Translations under genes and position numbers: made by a program
Assembly (NCBI GenBank): GCA_000438075.1
Contig: FR903543.1
Span: 13,711-69,437 of the forward strand
Direction: 5' to 3'
Length of the DNA stretch: 55,727 nucleotides
From: Clostridium sp. CAG:609
GTDB taxonomy: Bacteria; Bacillota_I; Bacilli_A; RF39; UBA660
The notes under the pieces: model-generated
Database searches by the model: none
The model's input: only the letters and a program-made list of their open reading frames with translations
What the model was told of the DNA's origin: nothing
Shown here: positions 7,863 to 17,172 of the stretch, piece by piece
How positions within the stretch are numbered: the first letter of the stretch is position 1
Layout of the letters: every line of letters starts with the position of its first letter

Positions 7863-8473
7863 TTTATTTGTTTTTCATAATCCTTACTTTGACAAATATA
7901 TGAACCAGATACAACACCATCAACAAAGTTAACATCTTTAATTACTTTATTATTTATTCCACCATCTAGGTATATTTCAAAATTATATTTGTTTTTATAA
8001 TTCATTAATTCATTTAATCTAGGTATTGTACTTGATAAAAATTTTTGTCCACCTTTTCCAGGATATACACTCATTAAAAGAATTCTATCTATATATTTAA
8101 AGTAATGTTCATATAAAGATATATCTTCATCTGGATTAATAGCTATACCTTTTTTGATATTTAACTCATCTAGTTTTAAAAAGAAATTAATTATACTTTC
8201 TTGAGTACTTGGATGAATATAAATTATACTTGGTTTTAAAGAGATTAATTTATCTAGATAACTACTTGGATTATTAAGCATTAAATGTAGTTCAATATCT
8301 TTTTTATTATCACTAAAATAAGTGGGTAAATAATTTATATCAAAGTTTTTGGTTCCACAATAGAAGCCATCCATTAAATCAGCATGAATTGCATCCGCGG
8401 ATGTTTCATTTATTTTATCGATAGTTTTTTTTGTATCATAAATACTACTTATATAGCTTACTGTTATTTTCAT
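7847..8473 (-). CDS. rpe: Ribulose-phosphate 3-epimerase
   Basis: A 208-residue TIM-barrel enzyme interconverting ribulose 5-phosphate and xylulose 5-phosphate in the pentose phosphate pathway. Active-site motifs are present: HADLMDG (about 30-36), ELHLM, MSVYPGKGGQKF and LDGGIN near the C-terminus. It overlaps rsgA by 29 bases but has its own AAAGGAG eight bases before the chosen ATG. Its position after rsgA is the usual Firmicutes arrangement. The substrate could be a related sugar phosphate in a divergent member, but the catalytic residues are intact. Confidence 0.92.
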   Translation of the reverse strand: MKITVSYISSIYDTKKTIDKINETSADAIHADLMDGFYCGTKNFDINYLPTYFSDNKKDIELHLMLNNPSSYLDKLISLKPSIIYIHPSTQESIINFFLKLDELNIKKGIAINPDEDISLYEHYFKYIDRILLMSVYPGKGGQKFLSSTIPRLNELMNYKNKYNFEIYLDGGINNKVIKDVNFVDGVVSGSYICQSKDYEKQIKSLRN

Positions 8474-9299
8474 GGCACTCCTTTAAAAATCTGGTGTAAT
8501 TTATGTATCTTGATGGAAGTATTTTACATTTAGATACTGCTTCCAATACTTTACAACCCTTTTCTTTTATATGCATACAATCTTTGAAACTACATTCATA
8601 ATTAGAAAACTCTTTAAATGTATTTTTTAATTCTTCTTTAGTTATATTTTTTAAATCAAGAGAAGAAAAACCTGGGGTATCTACGAAATATATATTTTTT
8701 ATTTGGTATATTTCTGTATGTCTAGTTGTGTGAACTCCGCGGTTTAAAGCTTCACTGATTGGTTTAGTTTCAATATTTAATTTTTTATTTAACTTATTTA
8801 AAAGAGTTGATTTACCTGCTCCAGTTTGACCTGTTAAGACAATGGTCTTATTTTTTAATACTCTTTTTAATTTAAATAAATTTTTATTAGTTAATACTAT
8901 TATACCGATATTCTCATAATACTTTTTTAATATCTTTATATCAGTATATTCTTTTTTATTTAATAAATCTAATTTGGTTAGACATATAACTGGTGTTATA
9001 TTATTACTTAAGATAACACTTATTTCTTTATCAAGAAGACTAAGAGATAAATCTGGTTTTTTAACACTTGTTACAATTAGTGCTATATCTACATTACTTA
9101 CACTTGGTCTATCTAAGGTATTTGTTCTTGGTAATATTTCTTCGATTAGTAATTTTTCAACATCAACTTTAACCTTATCACCCACTAAAGGGGAAAGATT
9201 TAGATTTCTAAACTTTCCCCTAGCAGAGCACACATATTCTTTTCCCTTTATATTTACTGTATATTGATTTGATATTTGTTTTGTTATTATTCCATTCAT
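8445..9299 (-). CDS. rsgA: Ribosome small-subunit-dependent GTPase RsgA
   Basis: A 284-residue circularly permuted GTPase that checks late 30S maturation. It has an N-terminal OB fold, then G4 (TKLDLL) before G1 (GQTGAGKSTLLN) and G3 (VDTPGF), and a C-terminal zinc knuckle CSFKDCMHIKEKGCKV. The start overlaps the prkC stop by one base (TAATG), so translation is coupled. The order prpC-prkC-rsgA-rpe is classical. PrkC phosphorylates RsgA in Bacillus subtilis (family knowledge). Confidence 0.95.
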   Translation of the reverse strand: MNGIITKQISNQYTVNIKGKEYVCSARGKFRNLNLSPLVGDKVKVDVEKLLIEEILPRTNTLDRPSVSNVDIALIVTSVKKPDLSLSLLDKEISVILSNNITPVICLTKLDLLNKKEYTDIKILKKYYENIGIIVLTNKNLFKLKRVLKNKTIVLTGQTGAGKSTLLNKLNKKLNIETKPISEALNRGVHTTRHTEIYQIKNIYFVDTPGFSSLDLKNITKEELKNTFKEFSNYECSFKDCMHIKEKGCKVLEAVSKCKILPSRYINYTRFLKECHENNSKLYK

Positions 9300-11041
9300 T
9301 ATTCTAAGTCTCCATTATCTGGGTCTATAACATTTGATGATGGGGATTTGGCAACTTTTACTGTTAATCTTGCTCCACTTACTACGGTTGAACCAGCAGC
9401 TCTACTTTGATAAATTATTTTACCAGCTTCATATTCACTTGTTTCAACTTCTGTTTTTGTAAGTATTACTCCGTATTCATCACAGAAACTTTCTACTTCT
9501 TCGATACTGTAATTTTCATTAACAAAGTCTGGATATTTATTATCAAGTTTTGGTATATATAATGTTATTGTGTCACCTTCACTGATTTTTTCTCCCTCTT
9601 TGATTGATTGATCAATTATGATATTTTCTTTATAATCATTAGTTTCAGATAAATCTACATCTTTTTTAGTTATTATTACTTGTATTTTTAATGCTTCAAG
9701 TTTACCTTTTATTTCTGATGCATTTTTACCTGTATAATCTTCGATAGTTATTTTTACATCTCCGAGTGATTTATAAAGAATTATTTCTGTTCCTTCTTTT
9801 CTAATACTTCCTGCAGCGGGAGATGTTCTTGATACTTTACCTTCAGATACAGTTTCATTTGCTTCTTCTCTTTGTTCATCAGATACAATAAAACCTGCAT
9901 CTTGCAGCTTTTTAATTGCATCAGTTACAGAATAATTTGCTACATCTGGTATTGCCACTTGTTTTGCTTGAGTAATCTTAGGTATTAAAACAAACACTGT
10001 TGTAATCATTACTACGAGACCTACGAATATACTTGCAAGAATTATTAATAATTTATTTTGAGAATCTTCTGTTTTTTTCTTTTTTGCCATGGTTACTTCA
10101 CCTTCTTCTTTAGTTTTTACAACATTTTTATTTTCTTTCTTAACATTTTTTACTAATTTTTCTCCATCATAATCATTTTCAGGATACTTAAATGTTATTT
10201 TCAATTCATTTGCACGAGATTCATCAAGACATGTTTTTAAATCTTCATGCATTTCACGAGCATCTAGGTACCTGTTTTTAGGATTCTTAGCTGTTGCTTT
10301 TAATATGATATTTTCAACACTTTGGGGTATATCTGGTATTTCATCTTTGATACTTGGCATTGGTTCTTTTAAATGCTTAAGTGCTATTTCAACAGCATTA
10401 TCTCCGCGGAACGGAAGTTTACCCGTTAAGAGTTCATACATTAAAATACCAATTGAGTAAATATCACTTTGAAGTGTTGCACCTTTTCCACTTGCTTGTT
10501 CTGGTGGAAGATAATGAACACTTCCCATTACTGAATTTGTTTGAGTAAGCTGTGTTGCATTCATTGCTACCGCTATACCAAAGTCTGTTATTTTTATTAA
10601 TCCATTTTCTAATATCAATATATTTTGAGGTTTTATATCTCTATGAATGATATATGAATCATGAGCAACACTTAGACCATTAGTTATTTGAAGTGTTATA
10701 TCAACAACTTCGGGTACTGTTAATTTACCACGTTTTTTAAGCAAGGCTTTTAAATGTTTTCCCTCGACATATTCCATGACAATATAGTATTCACCATTAT
10801 CTTCTCCGACATCATAAACTTCGACGATGTTTGGATTAGATAAACTACTTGCAGATAAAGCTTCTCTTTGAAAACGACGTACAAATTTTTCGTCATTTGC
10901 TAAATCACCACGAAGTACTTTAACTGCTACATTTCTATCTAGAATTGTGTCATACGCTAAATAAACATTAGCCATTCCACCTTCACCGATTGATTTAATT
11001 ATTTGGTATCTATCACTAATTTTTTGCCCCTTCATTATCAT
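9299..11041 (-). CDS. prkC: PASTA-domain Ser/Thr kinase PrkC/StkP
   Basis: A 580-residue transmembrane kinase that senses peptidoglycan and controls wall growth and division. Cytoplasmic kinase domain (1-270): GEGGMANVYLA glycine loop, VAVKVL lysine, HRDIKPQN catalytic loop, DFG, and GSVHYLPPEQA activation-loop end. A juxtamembrane linker and one membrane helix (about 329-352) follow. Then come three extracellular PASTA repeats, each near 65-70 residues, ending in a short acidic tail. It overlaps prpC by four bases (ATGA), pairing kinase with its phosphatase. Confidence 0.97.
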   Translation of the reverse strand: MIMKGQKISDRYQIIKSIGEGGMANVYLAYDTILDRNVAVKVLRGDLANDEKFVRRFQREALSASSLSNPNIVEVYDVGEDNGEYYIVMEYVEGKHLKALLKKRGKLTVPEVVDITLQITNGLSVAHDSYIIHRDIKPQNILILENGLIKITDFGIAVAMNATQLTQTNSVMGSVHYLPPEQASGKGATLQSDIYSIGILMYELLTGKLPFRGDNAVEIALKHLKEPMPSIKDEIPDIPQSVENIILKATAKNPKNRYLDAREMHEDLKTCLDESRANELKITFKYPENDYDGEKLVKNVKKENKNVVKTKEEGEVTMAKKKKTEDSQNKLLIILASIFVGLVVMITTVFVLIPKITQAKQVAIPDVANYSVTDAIKKLQDAGFIVSDEQREEANETVSEGKVSRTSPAAGSIRKEGTEIILYKSLGDVKITIEDYTGKNASEIKGKLEALKIQVIITKKDVDLSETNDYKENIIIDQSIKEGEKISEGDTITLYIPKLDNKYPDFVNENYSIEEVESFCDEYGVILTKTEVETSEYEAGKIIYQSRAAGSTVVSGARLTVKVAKSPSSNVIDPDNGDLE

Positions 11042-11784
11042 GCAAAATCACCACTTTCTCGAACTAAGTAAGCAATAGAAACATTATCTGTTCCACCTCT
11101 TGCATTACATTTTTTAATTAATTTTACAACTTTTTCTTCTGCTGTTAATTCTGGTTCTAATAATACTTTTTCTATTTGTTCATCACTAAGCATTCCCGTA
11201 AGTCCATCACTACATAAGAATACTTCACTACTTCCATTATCAACATCAAATATATCAGGTTCGCATTTTTCTGTAACCCCAAGGGCTTTCATTAAAACAT
11301 TTTTCTTCGGATGATTCTTTGCTTCTTCTAGGGTTATATCTCCGGTATCTACTAGAAAGTTTACTAAAGTATGTGGTTTAGTTACTTTATGTAGTTTTTT
11401 ATTTTTCATAACATAACCAGATGAATCTCCGATATTGGCAAATATTAGAAATTCTTTAGTTACTATGGCTGCTACTACTGTAGTACCAAGACCTTTTGAG
11501 TTTTCATTTTCTTCACCATATTTAAATATTTCTTTATTTATTTCATTGATGTTATCTGATAACCAATTTACAGCATCAATTTTAGTACCAACTGAAGCAC
11601 TTTCTTGAAATCTTTTTCCTAAGTGAGTTACTGTCAAGGCACTTGCAACTTCACCTTTTCGGTGTCCTCCCATTCCATCTGCTACAACACATAAGTATTC
11701 ACCATTTATATTTTTTAAAATAGTAACACTATCTTCATTGTGTTCTCTTACTCTACCGGTATCGGTTAAATAAAATGTTTTCAT
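11038..11784 (-). CDS. prpC: PP2C protein phosphatase PrpC/Stp
   Basis: A 248-residue PPM-type phosphatase that reverses PrkC phosphorylation. Metal-binding motifs are complete: R-V-R-E-H-N-E-D near the start, VVADGMGGHRKGE, NIGDSSGYV, CSDGLTGML and GGTDNVS. No membrane segment, so it is cytoplasmic. It starts three bases after the rlmN stop and overlaps prkC. Confidence 0.96.
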   Translation of the reverse strand: MKTFYLTDTGRVREHNEDSVTILKNINGEYLCVVADGMGGHRKGEVASALTVTHLGKRFQESASVGTKIDAVNWLSDNINEINKEIFKYGEENENSKGLGTTVVAAIVTKEFLIFANIGDSSGYVMKNKKLHKVTKPHTLVNFLVDTGDITLEEAKNHPKKNVLMKALGVTEKCEPDIFDVDNGSSEVFLCSDGLTGMLSDEQIEKVLLEPELTAEEKVVKLIKKCNARGGTDNVSIAYLVRESGDFA

Positions 11785-11787
11785 GAT

Positions 11788-12804
11788 TTAATCACTCTCG
11801 CTTCTTAACTGTCCACATGCTGCTTTGATTTTTCCACCAAATTCACGTCTAATAGTTACATTTATTCCTGAATCTTTCAAATACTTGTAAAATTTATCTA
11901 TTCTTTCTTTACTACTTTTGGTAAAATCAATATTATTAGTTTCATTATATGGTATTAAATTAACATATACATTCATACCTTTAAGGAGTTTTACTAAAGC
12001 CTCGGCATCCTCTAATTTATCATTTACCATATTAAGCATAACATATTCTATGGTTACTCGTCTATTAGTTTTTGCAATATAGTCCTTAATTGTTTGTATA
12101 ACTGTGTCAACATCATAAGCTTTATTGATTGGCATAATCTTGTTTCTTACTTCATTTGTTGCTCCATGAAGTGATAATGCTAAGTTAACTTGCCACGGAA
12201 GTTCACTAAATTCTTTAATTTTTGGAACTAATCCACAAGTTGATATTGTAATATGTCTTGCTCCGATAGCTAGACCTTTGGCATCGTTAATTATTTCAAT
12301 AAATTTAATAATGTTATCATAGTTATCAAATGGTTCACCAATTCCCATTAATACAACACTATCTATTCTTTTATTAATGTACTCTTCAATAAGAAGAATT
12401 TGTTCTACAATCTCATATGTTTCTAAGTTTCTTACCTTTTTAAGACGTCCTGATTCACAAAAACGACATCCCATGTTGCAACCAACTTGACTTGATACAC
12501 AAACTGATAAGCCATAATCATGTTCCATTAACACTGCTTCAATTTTTTCACCATCTAGCAATCTAAATAAAAACTTTTTAACTAAATCTCCTTCTTGTAC
12601 TAATTCTATTTTGATAAAATCAAAAGAAAAGTCATGACTCAGTTTTTCTTGCATATCTTTTTTGATATTACTAAATTCAGTTGGATTCCATTTTTTATGA
12701 ACATATAACCATTCAAAAATTTGTGTTGCTTTAAACTTTTTTTCATTTATACTTAGAAAATAATCTTCGAGATTTTTTCTAGTAATTCCAAATATGTTAT
12801 TCAT
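11788..12804 (-). CDS. rlmN: 23S rRNA (A2503-C2) methyltransferase RlmN
   Basis: A 338-residue radical-SAM enzyme methylating A2503 of 23S rRNA (and A37 of some tRNAs). The iron-sulphur motif is CNMGCRFC (about 109-116), preceded by SVCVSSQVG. GIGEPFDNYDN and ALSLHGATNEVRNKIMPIN are family motifs, and the mono-thiol cysteine sits in AACGQL near the C-terminus. Start has GGAGG seven bases upstream. It is in the fmt-pgsA-rlmN-prpC-prkC operon. Confidence 0.97.
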   Translation of the reverse strand: MNNIFGITRKNLEDYFLSINEKKFKATQIFEWLYVHKKWNPTEFSNIKKDMQEKLSHDFSFDFIKIELVQEGDLVKKFLFRLLDGEKIEAVLMEHDYGLSVCVSSQVGCNMGCRFCESGRLKKVRNLETYEIVEQILLIEEYINKRIDSVVLMGIGEPFDNYDNIIKFIEIINDAKGLAIGARHITISTCGLVPKIKEFSELPWQVNLALSLHGATNEVRNKIMPINKAYDVDTVIQTIKDYIAKTNRRVTIEYVMLNMVNDKLEDAEALVKLLKGMNVYVNLIPYNETNNIDFTKSSKERIDKFYKYLKDSGINVTIRREFGGKIKAACGQLRSESD

Positions 12805-12805
12805 T

Positions 12806-13552
12806 TTACCTCCGTTTATTTTTCTTTGATAAGCTTCTTACTAATTTTAAATTACCATAATCCTTATATTTTTCATAATAATCATGTTCAAATAATATTT
12901 CTTTGAATGATGCATTATTTATTTCTTCTTCGATTTTTTCATCTTCATGTGTTTCTTTAGGAATTTCTTTTGATGCTTCTTCTTTTTCTTTGTTGTATGA
13001 ATAAATATAACTAGTTAATGTAATTATTTCACTTAGAACTAATGGCATAATTAATGTACCAAATAAATGATTTTCATTAATATTACTTATTTTGTTAGCT
13101 AAATCTGCTCCGAGATAATTTAAAAATGTTTTATCAACAAGTAAGTATGATAAAGATATTGTTATACCTGCGACCCACATTTTAAGTTTACCAAATATAT
13201 TTGATTGAACATTTAAACCTTCATTATATTTTATTGCACTTACTCCGGCAATTGATAACTCAAGGATAATTGGTATAATTGCTATCGGGGTAATACTTGC
13301 AAGTAAAATCATGTTTACCACTAAAAAGAATTTATCACTCAAGGCATCAAACAAACTTCCAAAGAATGTTGATGATTTTAGTTTTCTAGCCATTAGACCA
13401 TCAATAAAATCTGTTGCAAAACAACCCGTTGAAAGAAGAAATGTTGCAAAACCACCATATATTTTAAATATTGGGAGTAATGCAAATATGCCAATTACTC
13501 TCAGTAAGGTTACAAAATTAGTTATCCCAAATTTAAGCCATTTTTTATTCAT
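12806..13552 (-). CDS. CDP-alcohol phosphatidyltransferase (PgsA-like)
   Basis: A 248-residue membrane enzyme of phospholipid synthesis. The signature D-x2-D-G-x2-A-R-x8-G-x3-D-x3-D is fully present, beginning DFIDGLMAR. Hydrophobic segments continue to about residue 200. A charged C-terminal extension of about 50 residues (rich in E and K) is unusual for PgsA. The most likely reaction is CDP-diacylglycerol plus glycerol 3-phosphate to phosphatidylglycerophosphate, but other CDP-alcohol transferases share this motif. GGGGGAT precedes the ATG. Confidence 0.88.
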   Translation of the reverse strand: MNKKWLKFGITNFVTLLRVIGIFALLPIFKIYGGFATFLLSTGCFATDFIDGLMARKLKSSTFFGSLFDALSDKFFLVVNMILLASITPIAIIPIILELSIAGVSAIKYNEGLNVQSNIFGKLKMWVAGITISLSYLLVDKTFLNYLGADLANKISNINENHLFGTLIMPLVLSEIITLTSYIYSYNKEKEEASKEIPKETHEDEKIEEEINNASFKEILFEHDYYEKYKDYGNLKLVRSLSKKNKRR

Positions 13553-13567
13553 ATTATCCCCCGTAAA

Positions 13568-14164
13568 TTATTTGTTAGAATCTATCTTAACACACTTTCC
13601 AACATTTGTAAATTCTAAATTATAGTTATTAGTTGTTGTTGTAATGGTTATGTTTGTTATATATTCTAAATTCGTTTTTACTAGAACTTGATAACCATCC
13701 TTTTTATATGATATTGTTCTTTCATTATTATTTTTTTCGATATTATATGGATATTCTTTTAGATTAGTAAATAATGTATTTAAGTTTAAAAAATCTTCTG
13801 AATCGTCGTATATACTTGGTATTTCTTCTTCGTTATCTAATAAAACTTTAGTTATTTTACCATCTTTTATTTTATATTTAGTAATACTATCAATAGTTTC
13901 TTTATAACCAATATCTATATCATTACACATAGTTCCTTCATATATTTCTTTTTGTGTATCACTAATAATTGTGTATTTATAATCATAACCACTATTTAAT
14001 AGATTAATCTCCATATCTTTATAATTTACAAATACTGGGGTGTTTTCTTCTTTTTCTTCCTTTTTATCAGTTTTATTTGTTATTTTAAACATTACAAATA
14101 TTATAACTATAAAAAATATCCAGATAAGAAGTTGTATTGCATTTTTATTTTCAGTTTTCATCAT
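13568..14164 (-). CDS. Hypothetical single-pass membrane protein
   Basis: A 198-residue protein of unknown function. One membrane helix (about 10-27) is followed by a lysine/glutamate-rich stretch and a soluble domain of alternating beta-type sequence, probably outside the cell. Overlaps the fmt stop by 14 bases and precedes pgsA in the same operon. I recognise no family. Confidence 0.7.
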   Translation of the reverse strand: MMKTENKNAIQLLIWIFFIVIIFVMFKITNKTDKKEEKEENTPVFVNYKDMEINLLNSGYDYKYTIISDTQKEIYEGTMCNDIDIGYKETIDSITKYKIKDGKITKVLLDNEEEIPSIYDDSEDFLNLNTLFTNLKEYPYNIEKNNNERTISYKKDGYQVLVKTNLEYITNITITTTTNNYNLEFTNVGKCVKIDSNK

Positions 14165-15086
14165 TTATCACCATTCCTATATTTAGTGTTTTATTACCAT
14201 TGATGAAGCTTTTGATATCCATGTTCTTTTTACCACTTGGTTTAACAAGACCCAAATAAATTATTCCATCTCTGCAACTGATACCCAAATTATTTTTATC
14301 TAGTACTACAATTTTGCTTGTATCTTTAGTATCTTTTTTTACAAATGTTGCATCAAGTACTTTTATTTCAGTATTATTTATCACAATATTTGCAAGAGGC
14401 CATGGATTTAAACCTTTGATTTTGCCAATTATTTTATTGCCTTCCTCATTAAAGTTTAATCTTTCATCACTTCTTTTAATCATTGGTGCTAAAGTAAATG
14501 TATTTGGTTGTTTATAAGATTTAGCAGTACCATCAAGTATTTTTGGTAATACTTCTTTTAGTGTTGTAACACCTAAAGCTGATAACTTATCATGAAGAGT
14601 TCCAACATTATCATCATTAGTTATTGGTATTTCATTTATTTTTATTATGTCACCGGAATCCATTTTTTCATCCATGTAATAAATAGTTATACCAGTCTTC
14701 TTTTCATTATTAAATAATGCCCATTGAATCGGTGCTGAACCACGATAGTTTGGAAGAATTGATGCATGAACATTAACACATCCAAGTTTAGGTATATCTA
14801 AGACATCTTTTGATAATATTTGTCCATATGCACATGTAACTATTAAATCAATATCAAGATTTTTTAATGGTTCATAATCTAGTCTTAGTTTTGTTGGTTG
14901 AAATACAGGTATGTTATAAAATCTTGCTAATACTTTTACTGGACTTGGTACTAGTTCTTTTTTCCTACCTGTTATTTTATCGGGTTGAGTTACCACCATT
15001 ACGACATTTGTTGTATCAATTAAATATTTTAAAATAGGTACTGCAAAATCTGGCGTACCCATAAAAACGATATTTTTTTCTTTCAT
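14151..15086 (-). CDS. fmt: Methionyl-tRNA formyltransferase
   Basis: Formylates initiator Met-tRNA. Motifs: VFMGTPDFAVP at the N-terminus, TQPDK, SILPNYRGSAPIQWA (catalytic loop) and GITIYYMDEKMDSGDI. About 311 residues, normal length. An in-frame ATG 18 bases upstream exists, but it has no ribosome-binding site and lies at the predicted transcription start. The start given here follows a weak AGATGGTG and puts the VFMGTPDF motif at the usual distance. Confidence 0.95.
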   Translation of the reverse strand: MKEKNIVFMGTPDFAVPILKYLIDTTNVVMVVTQPDKITGRKKELVPSPVKVLARFYNIPVFQPTKLRLDYEPLKNLDIDLIVTCAYGQILSKDVLDIPKLGCVNVHASILPNYRGSAPIQWALFNNEKKTGITIYYMDEKMDSGDIIKINEIPITNDDNVGTLHDKLSALGVTTLKEVLPKILDGTAKSYKQPNTFTLAPMIKRSDERLNFNEEGNKIIGKIKGLNPWPLANIVINNTEIKVLDATFVKKDTKDTSKIVVLDKNNLGISCRDGIIYLGLVKPSGKKNMDIKSFINGNKTLNIGMVINDEN

Positions 15087-15109
15087 AATTTCACCATCTT
15101 TCATTAATA

Positions 15110-15138
15110 ATTATATAATAATTTGAAAAAGAAGACAA
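15110..15138 (-). promoter_or_regulatory. Promoter of fmt operon
   Basis: The -35 TTGTCT (rc of 15133-15138), 17-base spacer, -10 TATAAT (rc of 15110-15115). The -35 overlaps the topA terminator stem. Confidence 0.6.
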
Positions 15139-15158
15139 GCTTACTTACTTATCTTCTT
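15124..15158 (-). terminator. Terminator of topA operon
   Basis: AAGAAGATAAG/CTTGTCTTCTT, an 11-bp stem with one G-U pair, followed by TTT. The 5' arm is within the last topA codons. Confidence 0.65.
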
Positions 15159-17172
15159 CACATTTTAAGCATGTTTCTTCGCCATTTTTATCTACGAGTA
15201 ATTCACCACATGATTTGCAGATGTTACCTGTTGGACGATACCACAGAGCATAATCACATTTTGGATAGTTGTTACATCCATAAAATATTTTACCTTTTTT
15301 AGTTTTTCTTTCAACAATATAACCTTTTTCACATTTAGGACATTTGCAAATTTCTTTTACTTCTTTTTTATCCTTTTTTATATATTTACATGTTGGATAA
15401 TTACTGCATGCAACAAATTCTCCGTATTTTCCCTTTCTAATTACAAGAGGACTTCCACATTCTGGACATACTTCACCGGTTTCTTCAGGTCCTTTTTTCT
15501 CCATCTCATGGAATGCTTTTTCTACGAGTGGTTCAAATTCATCATAGAATTCATGTAATACCTTTTTATAATCTTTTTTATCTTCGGCGATTTCATCTAA
15601 GTCACGTTCCATATTTGCTGTGTATTCAACATTAACTATGCCACTAAAGAATTCTTGTAATTTATCAGTTGTTTCAATACCAATTTCTGTTGGTTCAAAC
15701 TTTTTGTCTTTTAAAACTACATAACCACGGTCTTTGATTGTTGCAACGATACTTGCATATGTTGATGGACGACCTATACCTAGACTTTCCATCTCTTTGA
15801 TTAAGCTACTTTCAGTGTATCTTGGTGCTGGTTTAGTAAAATGTTGAGTTTTAGTTATATCATCTGCAGTGATGCAACCTGATTTATAATTTTTTAAGTC
15901 TGGTAATATTACATCTTCGCTATCTTCATATTCATGATATACTTTTAAATAACCATCAAATGTTAATACGCTACCTGTTGCTTTGAATGTGTAACCATTG
16001 TTTTCTAATGTTACTGTGGTAGCTAGAGTTTTTGCATCTGCCATTAGGGATGCTAGAGCACGTGTATAAATTAATTTATATAGTTTATATTCATCTGGTG
16101 TTAAATATTCTTTGATACTTTCTGGTGTTCTATTGATACTTGTTGGTCTAATACCTTCGTGAGCATCTTGAATATTTTCATTTTTCTTACCCTTTTTAAC
16201 ATAACCAATATAGTTTTCTCCGAATTTAGCTTTGATGAAACCAAACGTTTCTTTAACAAATGAGTCACTTACACGAATACTATCGGTACGCATATAAGTA
16301 ATTAGCCCAACTGTTTCACTTCCGACATTTTTACCTTCATATAATTCTTGAGCTATTTTCATTGTTTTTGATGGAGCAAAACCTATTTTATTTGATGCAG
16401 CTTGTTGTAGTGTACTTGTTTTAAATACTTCACGAGCACTTTTATTTTTTTCTTTTTCTTCGACACTTTCTATTTTAAATGATTTAGAAAGTTTAGATAA
16501 TATTTCATCTGCTGCAACTTCATTTGGTATTTCTACATCTTTGCCATGATATTTGTCTAGGGATGCTTTAAAATCTTTAAAATCTGCTTCGATTGTCCAG
16601 TATTCACGAGGCACAAAAGCTTGAATTTCTCTTTCTCTATCTACGATTAGTTTTAAAGCAACACTTTGAACACGACCTGCAGATTTACCACCTGTTTTTC
16701 TTTGCATTAATTTACTTAATCTAAAACCAATGATTCGATCTAAGAATCTTCTTGTTTCACCAGATCTAACTAAATTCATATCTATTTTACCTGGATTATT
16801 AATTGCATTTATTACTACGTCTTTAGTTATTTCATTAAATACTACCCTTTTGTATTTGTTTTCTGGTATTTTGATTTCATCATAGATATGCCATGATATT
16901 GTTTCTCCTTCACGGTCTGGGTCTGTTGCAAGATATACTACTTCGGCATCTTTGACATCTTTTTTCAAGTCTTTTACTTCTTTGTTTTTACCTTTGATTA
17001 TTTGATAATTTGGTGTAAAGTCATTTTCTACATCTATACCTAGCCCATATTTACCAGTTGTTGCTAAGTCTCTGATGTGACCTTTACTTGATACTACTTT
17101 GTAATCACTTCCTAAGTATTTTTCAATTGTTTTACATTTAGCAGGTGATTCCACTATTACTAAGTTTTTCAT
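15145..17172 (-). CDS. topA: DNA topoisomerase I
   Basis: A 675-residue type IA topoisomerase relaxing negative supercoils. N-terminal Toprim domain (VIVESPAKCKTIEKYLG; DPDREGE), catalytic tyrosine in GLITYMRTDSIRVS, and three C-terminal four-cysteine zinc motifs (CPECGS...C-x4-C; CPKCEKG...; CKSCGE...CLKC). Start overlaps the upstream LtaS-like gene (ATGA), with its GGGAGG site embedded in that gene's end. Confidence 0.97.
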   Translation of the reverse strand: MKNLVIVESPAKCKTIEKYLGSDYKVVSSKGHIRDLATTGKYGLGIDVENDFTPNYQIIKGKNKEVKDLKKDVKDAEVVYLATDPDREGETISWHIYDEIKIPENKYKRVVFNEITKDVVINAINNPGKIDMNLVRSGETRRFLDRIIGFRLSKLMQRKTGGKSAGRVQSVALKLIVDREREIQAFVPREYWTIEADFKDFKASLDKYHGKDVEIPNEVAADEILSKLSKSFKIESVEEKEKNKSAREVFKTSTLQQAASNKIGFAPSKTMKIAQELYEGKNVGSETVGLITYMRTDSIRVSDSFVKETFGFIKAKFGENYIGYVKKGKKNENIQDAHEGIRPTSINRTPESIKEYLTPDEYKLYKLIYTRALASLMADAKTLATTVTLENNGYTFKATGSVLTFDGYLKVYHEYEDSEDVILPDLKNYKSGCITADDITKTQHFTKPAPRYTESSLIKEMESLGIGRPSTYASIVATIKDRGYVVLKDKKFEPTEIGIETTDKLQEFFSGIVNVEYTANMERDLDEIAEDKKDYKKVLHEFYDEFEPLVEKAFHEMEKKGPEETGEVCPECGSPLVIRKGKYGEFVACSNYPTCKYIKKDKKEVKEICKCPKCEKGYIVERKTKKGKIFYGCNNYPKCDYALWYRPTGNICKSCGELLVDKNGEETCLKCEEDK